Part shown: positions 1-10,599 of the stretch, in pieces | Layout of the letters: every line of letters begins with the position of its first letter | Position numbering within the stretch: the first letter of the stretch is position 1 | NCBI GenBank assembly: GCA_001692895.1 | Contig: KV748194.1 | Location: forward strand, 2,042,746-2,106,745 | Source: Cenococcum geophilum 1.58 | Lineage: Eukaryota > Ascomycota > Dothideomycetes > Gloniales > Gloniaceae | DNA: 64,000 nt | Reading direction: 5' to 3' | Made by a program: the position numbers and the translations under genes | The notes under the pieces: model-generated | Databases searched by the model: none | What the model saw: the letters and a program-made list of their open reading frames with translations, nothing else | What the model was told of the DNA's origin: nothing

Positions 1-1689
1 CGAAAACCATTTCATAAGCACCCCTATTACGGATATTATAGATTATAAGCAGGACCTATTTGCATATATTACTACAGAATGCTATACCCCTAAGGAATTC
101 TATAGTGTTATAATCGACATAGGCGCCTCTAAGAAGTCTACTATAGGCTATGGATAATACCTTATATATAGGACCACCGCAAATAATAATACGGACATTA
201 ATATTACGTAAACTGGGGCCGTAAACGTCTAATTCGGCATTGGCTTAACTGCATTAATTGGATTAGTTACAGTTAAGACCCTAATTGGCCTAGTTAACTT
301 CTATATAGTAAAAGTAGACACCCCTTTCTTACTTTGCCTTGCGGACATAGACAGGTTATAGGTTTACTATAATAATATTACGGATACCTTAATTGGCCCC
401 GCAACTGCCCTAGGAAGTAAGTATATTACCCTGCTAATTATATAACGATTTAGACACCCGTTCCTTATATAGGGAGAGACTTTACGGACCTATATTTAGG
501 AATCTTTTAACTATAACCTATGCTACCTTACTAGTACGGAGATCCACCGTCTATACCGCCGTTTCGGCTACCTGTTAGCCGAAAAGCTATATAGAGTCCT
601 TAAACGCTCTAGACACGACAACGTTAACAAAAAGGCAGTTAATTACCTAACTAAATACTGCTCCTTTTACTAGAAATACGGACGTTCCTTAGGCCAATTT
701 AAGTTCACCCTTTATAAGGACCTTAACTTTAACTACTTAGTATACGTAGACATTATATATATTAACGGCAGCCTAGTATTATATATAATTAACGAGGTAA
801 CCCACTACTAAGCCGCCTATTAGTTGTAAAATATATCCGTAAAGTATACTTAGGATATTTTATAGACCTGCTAGATTGATACGTACGTTAAACCTCCTGA
901 GTATATCACCCATGACACCAGTAAGAACTTTATTAGTAAGGAATTCTAGTAGTATGTTACGGCTATAGCTATATTAATAAAAGCTGTTCTAGTTAAGGCG
1001 TATTAGTCTATTAGGCTTATTAAGCGAGCTTACCTAGCTCTATAGAGAGCTTATTAGATTATTATAGACGAGTATAAGGATATCTAAAAGGAATTAGCTT
1101 TATAGATGGCCGTAAAAGCCGTTAACGACACCGCTGGCCCTAATGGACTAGTACCTACCCTCTTGGTTTATGGAGCCTACCTAAGGATAAGTAACCTAGG
1201 CCCCCCTATTTTGTCTATTACGGAACGAGCAGCTATAATACGAAAGGTAATAGCCGAAATAGTTAAATTACGGGCTAAATAAACTATTAATAACGCCTTA
1301 TACTACCGTAACGGACCTAATACGACCTTAGTATATAACCTCCCGCTTAACTCTAAAGTCCTTATATAGCGTAAAAGCGGCAGCTAGAATGGACCCTATT
1401 ACCTACTAGCCGTAGAAAACAAGATGTGCTGTGTATAGCTTCCTAGCGGGCTAACTAGCTTTAGAAGCATATCTATAAAACCCTACTTTTAATCTAAAAA
1501 TACCTATAACGTTAAACCAGACGAACCGGAAGCACCCGCCAAACTAGATAAACTGGAAGTACCCCCGCCTACCTTAGAAGTCCCCTAGGAACTTACTAAA
1601 CCTACTAAACCTACTATAAAGCGTGGCTAAGGACGCCCCCAAAAGTATCCTATAACTAAGAACCCCGTAATAAAGAATTATTTAACCTC

Positions 1690-1955
1690 TGTAGGTATAT
1701 CTGCAAGATAATCTATAAGCTTTGCAGTGCGAAGAATTGAATGAACGACTTAATTGTGAATGTAGCTCTAGAGGCTCTATATATACACGAAGAAGGTAGA
1801 AGTGATGGGGTAATAAATAGCTGAAATGGGAACGGTAATCTGCCACCAATATTGATCTGCAACCACTATATTGGGTGGCGTTAACGCCATCTCGGAGCCT
1901 TCCAAGCGGTGATCTTGTGTCTCAACGCAGTGTCGGTAGTCGGTTACATAATCTC
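1690..1955. other. Less-mutated insertion inside the copia relic (solo-LTR-like)
   Basis: The copia frame is lost between the integrase tail and the RT for about 260 bp. The inserted DNA has a more balanced base composition than its surroundings. It starts with TGTAGG and ends near TTACA, and is bracketed by the similar strings aacctctg and aatctctg. This would fit a solo LTR whose duplicated target differs by one C/T change. No coding potential was seen. The boundaries and the class are uncertain. Confidence 0.3.
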
Positions 1956-2726
1956 TGCTTATGGATATATTAGTCCTAGTATAGGAAACCCCTTTTACGG
2001 ACTTATGGCGTAAAGAGATTAACAGACTACTTAAAAAGGGCGTCTTTGCGGTTATAACGGAAAAAGATATTCCGTAAGGCGTCCGTATATTTAACTTACG
2101 CTTTATTAACGAGATTAAGCACCCTAGTACTAATAAAGTTTTTAAGAAATTAAGGCTTGTTATATAAGCTTATAACGACTAAAGAAAGGACCTAGTCCTT
2201 ACGCAATCGCCTATAATTTAATAAGTTAGTTAACGGATTATACTTATACTTATACCTAGACTACAGTAAACTAAACCTATAGCCCTCTACTTATGGGACA
2301 TCTTATAAGCCTATATATAGTTAAATACCTACCTAAGTAGGGATATCTTTATATAACCACCCTATAAGCTTAACCTATAACTAGGAATAATTTTATAGGT
2401 TATAAAACCTCTTTACAGGGTACTAGAAGCTAGAAACTACTAGTTTAAGATATACTACCAGCACTATATTAGTAAACTTAAAATGGAATAGTTGACCTAT
2501 AACCCCTGCCTTCTATATAGCCTATTAAACGGCCTTAGTATTGTTAGACTCTAAATAGACGATACCCTATTCCTAGTAGACTAGACCTTTACGGACGCTA
2601 AAGAAACTAAACTATAAAAGGCTAAGTTCTTAGTAAAGTTATAAGAGTAGTTAACTAAGCAGAATCTAATTAAGTTTAATAGAGGCCTAATTATATAAAA
2701 GGGCAACCTAATTAAGCTAACTTAGA

Positions 2727-4818
2727 TCTTAGAAAGGGTAATAGCGGAACGCATGGCAGACACGGCAGAGGAACACGCCCTACTACTACAAAGCCAAATG
2801 GGGGCAAGAAAGAACCGCTCAACACTATCAGCACTTACGCTACTCGCTGCCACCATTAAATCTGTATGGGCGATGCGAAAGGACTTCGTAGTATTAATGC
2901 TTAGCCTAGACATCAGTAGTGCCTACGATAATATACCCCACGAGCGTCTCCTACATATCCTTAGGGCAAAGGGCTTCTTAGAATGGATTATATAATTTGT
3001 CCAAGGGTTTATAGGCCAGAAAGAAACATTACTAGTCTTTAGCGGATACTAAAGCCCCCCTATTGCAGTAGCAACAGGAATACCATAAGGATCACCCCTC
3101 TCGCCTATACTCTTCCTTTTCTTTATAAGCAACCTACTTAACTCCTTTAAGAAAGGGGCGACCTAGGGGATAGGCTTTATTAATAATATAAACCTAATTA
3201 TATACGGGCTAATAGCTGCAGAGAATTATAGAACACTAGAGAAAGCCTATAATACTTATATAGAATAGGCAAAACGTTATAGAGTCTAATTCTCACTAGA
3301 GAAATACTAGCTAATCTATTTTATAAGAAAACGCAACTAATCTACAGATCTTTAGCATATAATTTATATCTAAGGCTTTAGGGGTCAACTAGTTTAGGGC
3401 CTAAGGGTATTAGGAGTATGGGTAGACAGTAAGCTCCGGTAGAGCGCATATGCGGCGTAAGCGGCCCGTAAAGGCTAAGCATAGTTTATTGCTTTATTTA
3501 GGATTGTCAACTCTATATAGGGTCTATGCTTCTAGAGGTTACGCCTACTATATACAGCAGTCGTCCGGCCAACCATAATATATAAATCCAGTATTTGGGC
3601 CATTAGAGAAACTAAGAAGGGCCCCCCTAAATTACTCCTTAAACTACTTTAAAAGGTCTAGACAGCCTGCCTCTAAAGTATTATAGGCGGGTATAAGCGA
3701 ACGGCTACAGCACTGCTTAAGAAGGAATCTAATATTCCCCCCCTATAGTTATATATTAAAGCCGCTGTAATATAAAGGACATAAAATAAACGTAACTCTA
3801 ATGTTATAAAGTATATTAAGACACGCCTAAGTAAACTATAGAGGGACCTTAGGGTGCCCTATAGGAGAATAAACCAATAACCCTAAAGTAGGGAAGAGAT
3901 ATTAAAGAAACAGGTAAAGAAAGCAGAAGAAAAATAGTGCCGCTTTAGGGCCCAGGCCCATATAGAGGAGGAAGGGAGACGCGTAAGAGGTTAGTAAAGA
4001 TAATAGTAAGATAGAGAAAGGAGCTAAAGTAAAACACGTAAGAACGCTAGGAAACCATCTACTGTAATATAATACTAGTTAGACCAACGCTAGAGAGGTA
4101 AATAGGAGTTAAAGGTATAGAGGCTAACTTAGGTAAGACGAACCTAAGCTATAGCATAGTTAACGCTATAGGGGGTAAATACCTAAGGGCTCCGAGAAGG
4201 CCTAATAAAGGCAGAAAATATAATAGTAATACTCTTAAGAACAGGAATAATAGGACTAAAAGATTGGCTTTACTGGGTAGGTGTCTTAGTAGGTAGCCCA
4301 AGATGCGAATATGGCTGGCCAAGACAGACACTAAAACATATAATACTGCTATGCCCCCTACGCACCAATTAAGAAATAATACTCTTAGTAGCTAGCATAG
4401 AGAACTATAATACACTACTCTTAATATAAAAAGGCCTTAAGGCGGTTACCTAGTNGCTTATTAGTTAAAATATNCTAAATNAGTTCNNNGTTNNAAGGGA
4501 AATNNTAATANAAGGNAAGGGGGCNAGNAGNAGNTNCCCCCTAGTAACTCTATAGTAGTAGAGTAATAGTTTATAATACTAGCGCGTCCGTAGGCTTGTT
4601 ACGGCAGNAGTAGTTCCTAAGGAGGTTAAATAGTAAGGTAGTAGAGCACTATAGGCGACTTATAGGCGCTAAGTAGGCGAGTCCTAAAAGGCGGGGAGAT
4701 AGATTACGGGGTTTTCTCATTTTTCTTAAATAGAGTTTTCTCCCTATATGTAAATAAGGAGTAGTCCGCATAGGCCCAATAGGGATCCGAATCGGACGTT
4801 AAGCAATAAATTATTATT
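2727..4818 (+). mobile_element. 5'-truncated Tad1-like LINE, copy A
   Basis: The 5' break lies inside the reverse transcriptase domain and the 3' end carries a TTA-rich tail. A 17-bp target-site duplication flanks it (2710-2726 and 4819-4835), and the copia frame continues on both sides. The copy shares its body and 3' end with the LINE copies at 46637-52186 and 55368-61012. The RT catalytic FVDD-type motif reads INNI near 3180, which is explained by G-to-A change in two Asp codons. Several N bases occur near 4455-4610. 5' truncation with a long TSD is the usual product of target-primed reverse transcription. Confidence 0.85.
2753..2995 (+). pseudogene. Reverse transcriptase fragment of LINE copy A
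   Basis: An 80-codon stretch of RT remains open. It contains the palm region with LSLDISSAYDNIPHERL, in which the first catalytic Asp is preserved, and upstream QSQMGARKNRS, a conserved LINE RT block. Downstream, TAG and TAA codons interrupt the frame (for example just after 2995), and the second catalytic motif is mutated. This is the best-preserved RT segment in the left block. It is a domain remnant and not a gene. Confidence 0.75.
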
Positions 4819-5662
4819 AATTAAGCTAACTTAGAAACGCTAAGCTTAAAACCTAAAGCCCGTTATAGTAAAGCCTACGGACCTCACCAGCTCCCGCGGA
4901 GAGACCTATAAAACTATAAATATAAAGGACTAATACATTGCATAGCGTGTAAGAGGCGCCTATATTACTACAGTCTGTTAACCCAAATCTGCCTATAATT
5001 TATCCTTTACAGTCTAGGTAGTAGATCTATAAAAAGAAAATATTAAGCAGCTTAATAAGCGCATTTAGTAGCAAATTAATAATATAGCAAGGGGACTTAC
5101 TTTTATACCACTAGACCTAAGTTCCCTTAGCTTACTAGCATTTATAAACGCCTCCTTTACTAATAACAGGGACCTATTATCGCAAATTGGCTTCGTAATT
5201 ATACTTATAGACCGTAATTAGGACGCAAATATACTATACTAGTCTTTAATTAAGTATAAACGAGTAACCCGCAGTATACTAGCCTCTAAACTATATACAC
5301 TAGCTTATGGCTTTAATATAGCAGCCGTAATTAAATTAACGGTCTAGAAGATTCTATGACTAAAGTAATTACCCCTAGTTTTATATACTAATTTAAAGTC
5401 CCTTTACAACTGCCTAGTTAAACTAGGTACGATATAAGAGAAGAGGCTTATAGTCGACCTAATATGCTTATATTAGGCCTATAAATAATATAAAATTGCG
5501 GAGGTTAAATAAATTAGCGGCGGAAATAACCTAGTAGACGCTATAACTAAGGTAAAGCTGTGTTAAGCCCTTAAAACCCTAATTAATATAAATAAGCTTA
5601 ACCTAAAAGTTATAGAATAGGTAGAACGGGACTAACGGAGTACCTACGGTACGCCTACAGCC

Positions 5663-6115
5663 TGTTGGAAGGCCGTACGGCTTATTATATAGCCTATTCT
5701 ACGGACTATAAGCTATTAGGTAGAAAACGGTGGAAAGCTGTAATGGAACTTAGTGGACTTACGTGACCTGCCAAATTCTGCCATATTCTGCCATAGTGGT
5801 TAAATCCACCAATTACGATTTTCCATACCGGGCACGGAAAATTGCTATTAGCTTACTTAGTACTAGCGTCTTAGCGGCCCTTAAGATCTGACTTATAGCT
5901 CGTCTACTACCCGTTAAAAGGCCGTACGGTTTATTTTACGGACCGTAAGCAGGACTTACGGCCAGCTTAGGGCACCGTTTGGAAGGCAGCCTAGAAGGCA
6001 CCTCAGGAGGAGTTTCCTATATATTTTCTTATGTGTTTTATGGTTCTATTAAGGCAATTACGGAGGCTATATATAAGTGGTTTCATTTTCCAAGTACCGT
6101 TAGTGTATAATTACA
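5663..6115 (+). repeat. Probable 3' LTR of the left copia relic
   Basis: The stretch follows the end of the copia RNase H frame, begins TGTTGG (the usual copia LTR start) and ends TTACA. A partial internal duplication is visible: the ggccgtacgg segment at the start recurs near 5930. Because the 5' LTR is outside the window, the boundaries rest only on the terminal dinucleotides and position. Confidence 0.4.
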
Positions 6116-7120
6116 GCACCTGGTATACGAACGCGTAAATACGCGTTCGTGTACTAACCACCTACGTGCTAACTAATTAGGGGGGAGGCGCGTCAGTATA
6201 TAGACTACGTAGTCTACCTTAATAGAATTGACAGTTACCATCTAAACAAGCATACGATACTACACGTATTTCGTGCCCGTGGATACGAATCACTTATGCT
6301 ATTAAGTTAGTACGAATAATAGTAATTAAGTATAATTTAAGGACTAAGAGAAACTATATTAGACCTTTTTAAAAAAAGTAAATTTAGTAATTTCTTTAAA
6401 TATATCCGTTTTTTCCACATCTAAAGCATTCTCTATTTATAGCTTATATTCTTTATTTATTAGTTCCTAAGGGTATATAGAATTAAGTAGTATTAAGGTC
6501 TATAGGGTTATATATAAGGCTTTTTAGTTTTAAAGACGGATTGCGCTTTAGGGTATATACTAGGTTTATAGAGTTTTAAATATAAGGTATAGTTAGCTTT
6601 AGGGAATAAGTCTATTTATTATATTAAAGGTCCTTATTAATTCGTTAACATATTATAATAAATTTAGGTAAGTCCTTTAGTAGTTCTCTATCTACTAACT
6701 ATACTCTAATTTTATTTAAAATAGCTTAATGGAGAGTAGCTACTCTAGCGGCTTTATTCTAATCTAGATTACTAATAAGGCTTAAAAATTCCAAAAAGAA
6801 GCTAGTAAAGTCTCGGTTTTATTATTATAGGTTTTTAAGTTTAGTAATAGCTATATATTCGTAGCTAGCGTTATTATATATTCGTTTTAATAAAGAGATA
6901 AAATTTTTAAAATTAATAAAGGTGCTATTATAGAAGAATAGGTCTATAGTTTATATAGCATCTTTACTTAAACAAGACATTCTATAGCTAATCTTGCTAG
7001 CTTTAATAAGGTATTAGTTATAGTTTATTAAAAGTTTAAGACGGAGCTTAGTTATAAAGGGATATAGGTTATTTTTATTTTTATTAAATATTAGAGGGTT
7101 AGGGAGCTTTTTAAATTTGA
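6116..7120. other. AT-rich stretch without an identifiable gene
   Basis: Beyond the copia LTR lies about 1 kb of AT-rich DNA with many stops in all frames. A short palindrome (gaacgcgt...acgcgttc) occurs near 6129-6150. The stretch resumes at 16284, after the 15-bp TSD of the inserted non-LTR element, so 6.1-7.1 kb and 16.3-16.8 kb are two halves of one older repeat. I could not name that repeat. Confidence 0.5.
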
Positions 7121-7135
7121 TAATAAGTACTAGGT

Positions 7136-7220
7136 GCCCGCGAAGCCCTACTACACGCGTCTACGTCGCCGCGGGTGGAAACATCATCGGGAAATCATTC
7201 CTTATAATGGCTAAGTGCAG
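7136..7220 (+). ncRNA. HDV-like self-cleaving ribozyme at retroposon 5' end
   Basis: The nested double-pseudoknot order of HDV-like ribozymes can be drawn. P1 pairs 7136-7142 (GCCCGCG) with 7170-7176 (CGCGGGT). P2 pairs 7151-7156 (CTACAC) with 7215-7220 (GTGCAG). P3 pairs 7157-7159 with 7167-7169 across the 7-nt loop TCTACGT. A GG for P1.1 follows at 7177-7178. P4 pairs 7182-7187 with 7204-7209. J4/2 is CTAA at 7211-7214, fitting the CNRA catalytic-cytosine motif. The single mismatches in P2 and P4 both become pairs if one TpA is restored to TpG, the RIP change. G1 is the first base after the TSD. Cleavage activity is inferred and the present copy may be inactive. Confidence 0.72.
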
Positions 7221-7554
7221 AGGCGATAGAGGAGAGCCGTCGCAGCGCACGCAGCGCGCTGGTGTTGCGACTCTGTGGTATTAAGCCTACGACGTGTATA
7301 TCGCCCTCAATAACACCAGGAGTCCTACTGCCCCTACTTAGGGCTCCTGCCATACCATCCAGGGGGGCCATTAAGGGAAACTGGGATACGAAAACCGCCC
7401 AATATATAACTACCTGGCTTACAGCTAGGCCCAAAACTAGCCTTATTTAGCCAGTTAACATAAACACGCCCTAAGCATACAATAGGACACCCTTAGGCTT
7501 ACACTAGCTCTAAGACTAAGAGGATATAGTAAGGGCGTAGGGAACCTCTTTTTA

Positions 7555-7675
7555 TAAGAACTTATTAAGGTTAACGCGTTACAGATACTTTATACAAAAC
7601 TTATTAAGGCCCTAAGGCCACTATAAAGAACTTATTAAGGCCCTACCTAAAGAACTTATTAAGGCCCCTTTATAA
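7555..7675 (+). repeat. Short direct repeats around gaacttattaagg
   Basis: The motif gaacttattaagg(cc/tt) recurs four times in about 120 bp inside the 5' half of the non-LTR element, with spacers of unequal length. It lies in the degenerate coding-like region. It could be a decayed repeat-encoding segment or replication slippage. Confidence 0.5.
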
Positions 7676-8984
7676 GGGCCTATCTAGTATCTAGTACACC
7701 CAGGTAACTTAGAAGAGGGTCTTAATAGGCGTAGTACGCGTAACCTAGACAACGGTGACGCGCTAGTAATATAATAGTAACGCAATAGCGACCGGACGGC
7801 GACCAGATAGCTTAATAAGGTAGAAATACAGGCAAAGCTCTAGGCAGCGGAAACATAGGCCAGCTTTAACGGCCCTATAGCGTTTAACTTACAGTTAACT
7901 TACAGTTAACTTATGGTTGACTTACAGGCAACTTATAGGAGGGTTTTAATAGGCGTAGTGTATATAACCTAATACGTATATACACAAGGCGACTTATAGA
8001 AGGGTCTTAATAGGCGTAGTGCATATAACCTAATATATATATATAGGGGAGGCTATAGGGGAAACACAGGCCAGTTAGATAAGGACTTAATAGTTAGAGA
8101 TATAGGCTAGCTTATAAAAAGGGAGGACACAAGCTTAGTTAGTAGGAGGGGGAAGAGTAGGTTACCTAGTGCGGGACCTAGTCTCTATAGCCCCCCTCCT
8201 ATAAGATATAGTCGGCCTATTATAAGGAGACTCTTATAGGCAATATAAAACGGGAACTAGTAGTACATAGGGTATTACACCCCTATATTACTACTGGCTT
8301 CCTATAGGGTATAGTATATAGTAGCCACTGCTAGCTTTAAGGACCTTATCCCTTAACTAGGCTCTAACCTTTAGTATACTTAGTAGGTAGGCAAGATTAC
8401 ACCCTAGCTATAAAGACTACTATATGGCTTAAGAAAACGGATGCGCGTATTGGTATATTAATAGACGGAACCATTCGCCTCTAGGGCGGCTTGCCAGTAA
8501 GATATACTTAAGGAGTAAATAGGAGTTACTTAGGCAAGAGAGGTAGTAGCTCGGCCTTATCCATAGAAGGTATACCCAACTATATTACAGGATGCAGCTA
8601 TAACGCCTCTATAGGATTACGTTAGTAGGCACGAAAATAGGAGTTATAACCCCTAGAAACGGCAGCTTATGCCCGCGCTAGCGGAAATAATAAAGAAGGC
8701 GTAAAACTAGAGGCTATAAAAGGCTCCCAAGCCGTATAAAAGCATACCAACTCTAGGAGGAAACTCTTATACAAACTACTAGGGGGTAAACTAGTACTTA
8801 GGTAATACCGTTATAAGATATGTCAGGGCACTGAGTAGGCTGATGGAATGATACATATGATACTCTATATCGAAGAATCTCAGGGGCTCGAAGGCCCCGA
8901 GAAGGTATCTACACGATGGCCCGCGCGCTGTCACGTGACACGCCGCTGAGCTCAAAGAGACTGCCCCAAGTACCCCCCCCTACC

Positions 8985-10328
8985 TTATCTCATGAATCAG
9001 ACGCTCCGCAAAAGATTTATTCCGGTGACACAGACCTCCTGCTAACTCCTAGACCAATCAGGGTAGCGCACTAATATCAGCCCCCTGCGCACCCCTGTCA
9101 CCCAGCAAAATCTTCTGCGGAGCGTCTGAGAGCTTATAGGCGTCGCTTTGGTGAGATTTAATTGTTTTGGATCGCGTATTTTAACTTTAACTGGCTCTAC
9201 TAAGGCCCAACTAATAGTTATTAATACTTTGTTCGATGTAATAGGCTCTTTAGGTAATTATATCTTTAAAAATATATATTATAGCCCTATACCTAGAGTA
9301 TTAAGAGGCGAGATACATCGTCGCAAAAGTTAAGTTAGATTTAGAATTGAATGTTTGTAGATTTTAGGCCAAAACTGACCGACTACCTATATCTAACTTC
9401 TTATATAATAAAGCTACGATATCGCTATAATATAGAGGCGATAGAGAAGACAAAGGGCTTTTAGCTCGTACTATTTTGGAGATAATTAGACATAAAGAAG
9501 TATGTAATTTTTGGTAGTAAGGCAAGATTGCGATAAAATAGACTAAAACGACTAACTGCCTATGTCTAACTTCTTGTAAAATAGAGCTATAGTATTACTA
9601 TAACGTAGAGGTAATAGAGAAGAAAAAGAGCTTTTAGCTTGTAGTATTTTAGAGATAATTAAACGTAGAGAAGTATATAAGGTATAGAGCTTCGAGCAGA
9701 GCTTCGAGCAGAGCCTCGTGCAGAGCTTCGGGAAAAGCCTCGTGCAGAGCTTCGAGAAAAGCCTCGTGCACAGCTTCTAGAAAAGCCTCGTGCAGAGCTT
9801 CGAGAAAAGCCTCGTGCAGAGCTTCGAGAAAAGCCTCGTGCAGAGCTTCGAGAAAAGCCTCGTGCAGAGCTTCGAGCAGAGCCTCGTGCAGAGCTTCGAG
9901 CAGAGCAGTGAGGTAAGATTGCGACCGACGAGTTTTGCGACTGACGATTTTTGCGACCGATGAAAATACAACTAACGAAAATANGACNAACGAAAATACG
10001 ACTAACTAATATAGCTACGACGTCGTTATTTATTGCAATAGATAGAGAAATTAAAGAGCTCCTACCTTATAGTATTTTTATAATAACTAGACGTTATAAA
10101 AGGGTCGAGATACAGCGTTGTAATGGAAGAGTCGTCGCCTAATAAAAAACATTGAGTTCTCATANAAAGGGCGCCCATAAGCTCTCAGACCCTCNGGGAG
10201 AAATTCCTCTNGGTGNGATCTNATTGGTCNAGGAGTCCANAGNACTAGGGTAAGGTCCACAAGCGTAGCGCTAGCCCTTAGCTACGTCGTGGCGCAATTT
10301 CTCCCCGGGGGTCTGATTCATGAGATAA
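8985..10328. mobile_element. TIR DNA element (hAT- or Mutator-like, non-autonomous) inside a copia LTR
   Basis: The 1344-bp insertion is flanked by the octamer cccctacc on both sides. Its ends are inverted: ttatctcatgaatcagac on the left and gtctgattcatgagataa on the right. The inverted zone continues for about 165 bp, with shared blocks actcctagaccaatcag and gtctgagagctta, although the segment between them has diverged. The interior contains two imperfect direct copies of about 150-180 bp (near 9375-9525 and 9555-9700) and a 24-bp minisatellite. No transposase was found. An 8-bp TSD fits hAT, while long TIRs fit Mutator-like elements, so the superfamily is left open. Confidence 0.72.
9688..9908 (+). 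repeat. 24-bp minisatellite, about nine units
   Basis: The unit is approximately cctcgtgcagagcttcgaga plus aaag, repeated about nine times with small variants (gcagag in place of aaaag in some units). On the minus strand it translates as an eight-residue SKLCTRLF repeat, but this open frame is simply a consequence of a 24-bp unit. It lies in the middle of the TIR element. Confidence 0.9.
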
Positions 10329-10599
10329 CCCCTACCAACACACCCCCCCAGGCTCTATAAGCTCTAGCGAATAGGAAACTCCTCCAGGATGACTATACCA
10401 TGCTCTATAAGGTTATAGTTAATAGGTAGGGGTAGTATAAGTAGTAAGAAATGAAATTGGGAAAAAATGGAAATTTTTTGAATATCGACGACGCTCGATC
10501 GCCCGTCTCCTATGCTAAAAAATAGTATTAGTAAGCTTTTAAAATTTGGAACTGAGTCAATTGGCATTAATTCCGAGGTTCCGCCGGTTATAGTATAAT

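Larger units (their letters stand above)
1..6115 (+). mobile_element. Ty1/copia-type retrotransposon relic, open at the left window edge
   Basis: Reading the plus strand and allowing TAG/TAA as former Gln codons, the frame resembles a copia polyprotein. A protease-like stretch with a DIGAS motif lies near 115-130. An integrase region runs to about 1.5 kb and ends in a basic GRPQK tail. A reverse transcriptase lies at about 1.96-2.71 kb with an IDD catalytic motif near 2558, and RNase H at about 4.84-5.65 kb. Integrase before RT is the copia order. The element is split by an insertion near 1.69-1.96 kb and by a LINE at 2727-4818. The 5' part is outside the window. The in-frame stops indicate RIP decay and no functional protein. 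The assignment to copia is firm; domain edges are approximate. Confidence 0.75.
8821..10340 (-). repeat. 3' LTR of copia 1, interrupted by a TIR element
   Basis: Bases 8821-8984 plus 10337-10340 rebuild a 168-bp LTR matching 15414-15581, beginning TGTCAGGG and ending ACCAACA on the plus strand. The insertion 8985-10328 separates the last 4 bp and duplicates the octamer cccctacc. This LTR is less RIP-damaged at its outer end than its partner (TGTCAGG here, TATTAGG there). Confidence 0.9.

Noticed and set aside
7195..7450. Overlapping open frames on both strands near 7.2-7.45 kb
   Set aside because: They lie in the 5' region of the ribozyme element, have no domain, and reflect a GC-richer patch with few chance stops.
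9688..9908. The 24-bp array as a CRISPR or as a real repeat protein
   Set aside because: Units are contiguous without spacers in a eukaryotic TE, and the open frame follows from the unit length being a multiple of three.
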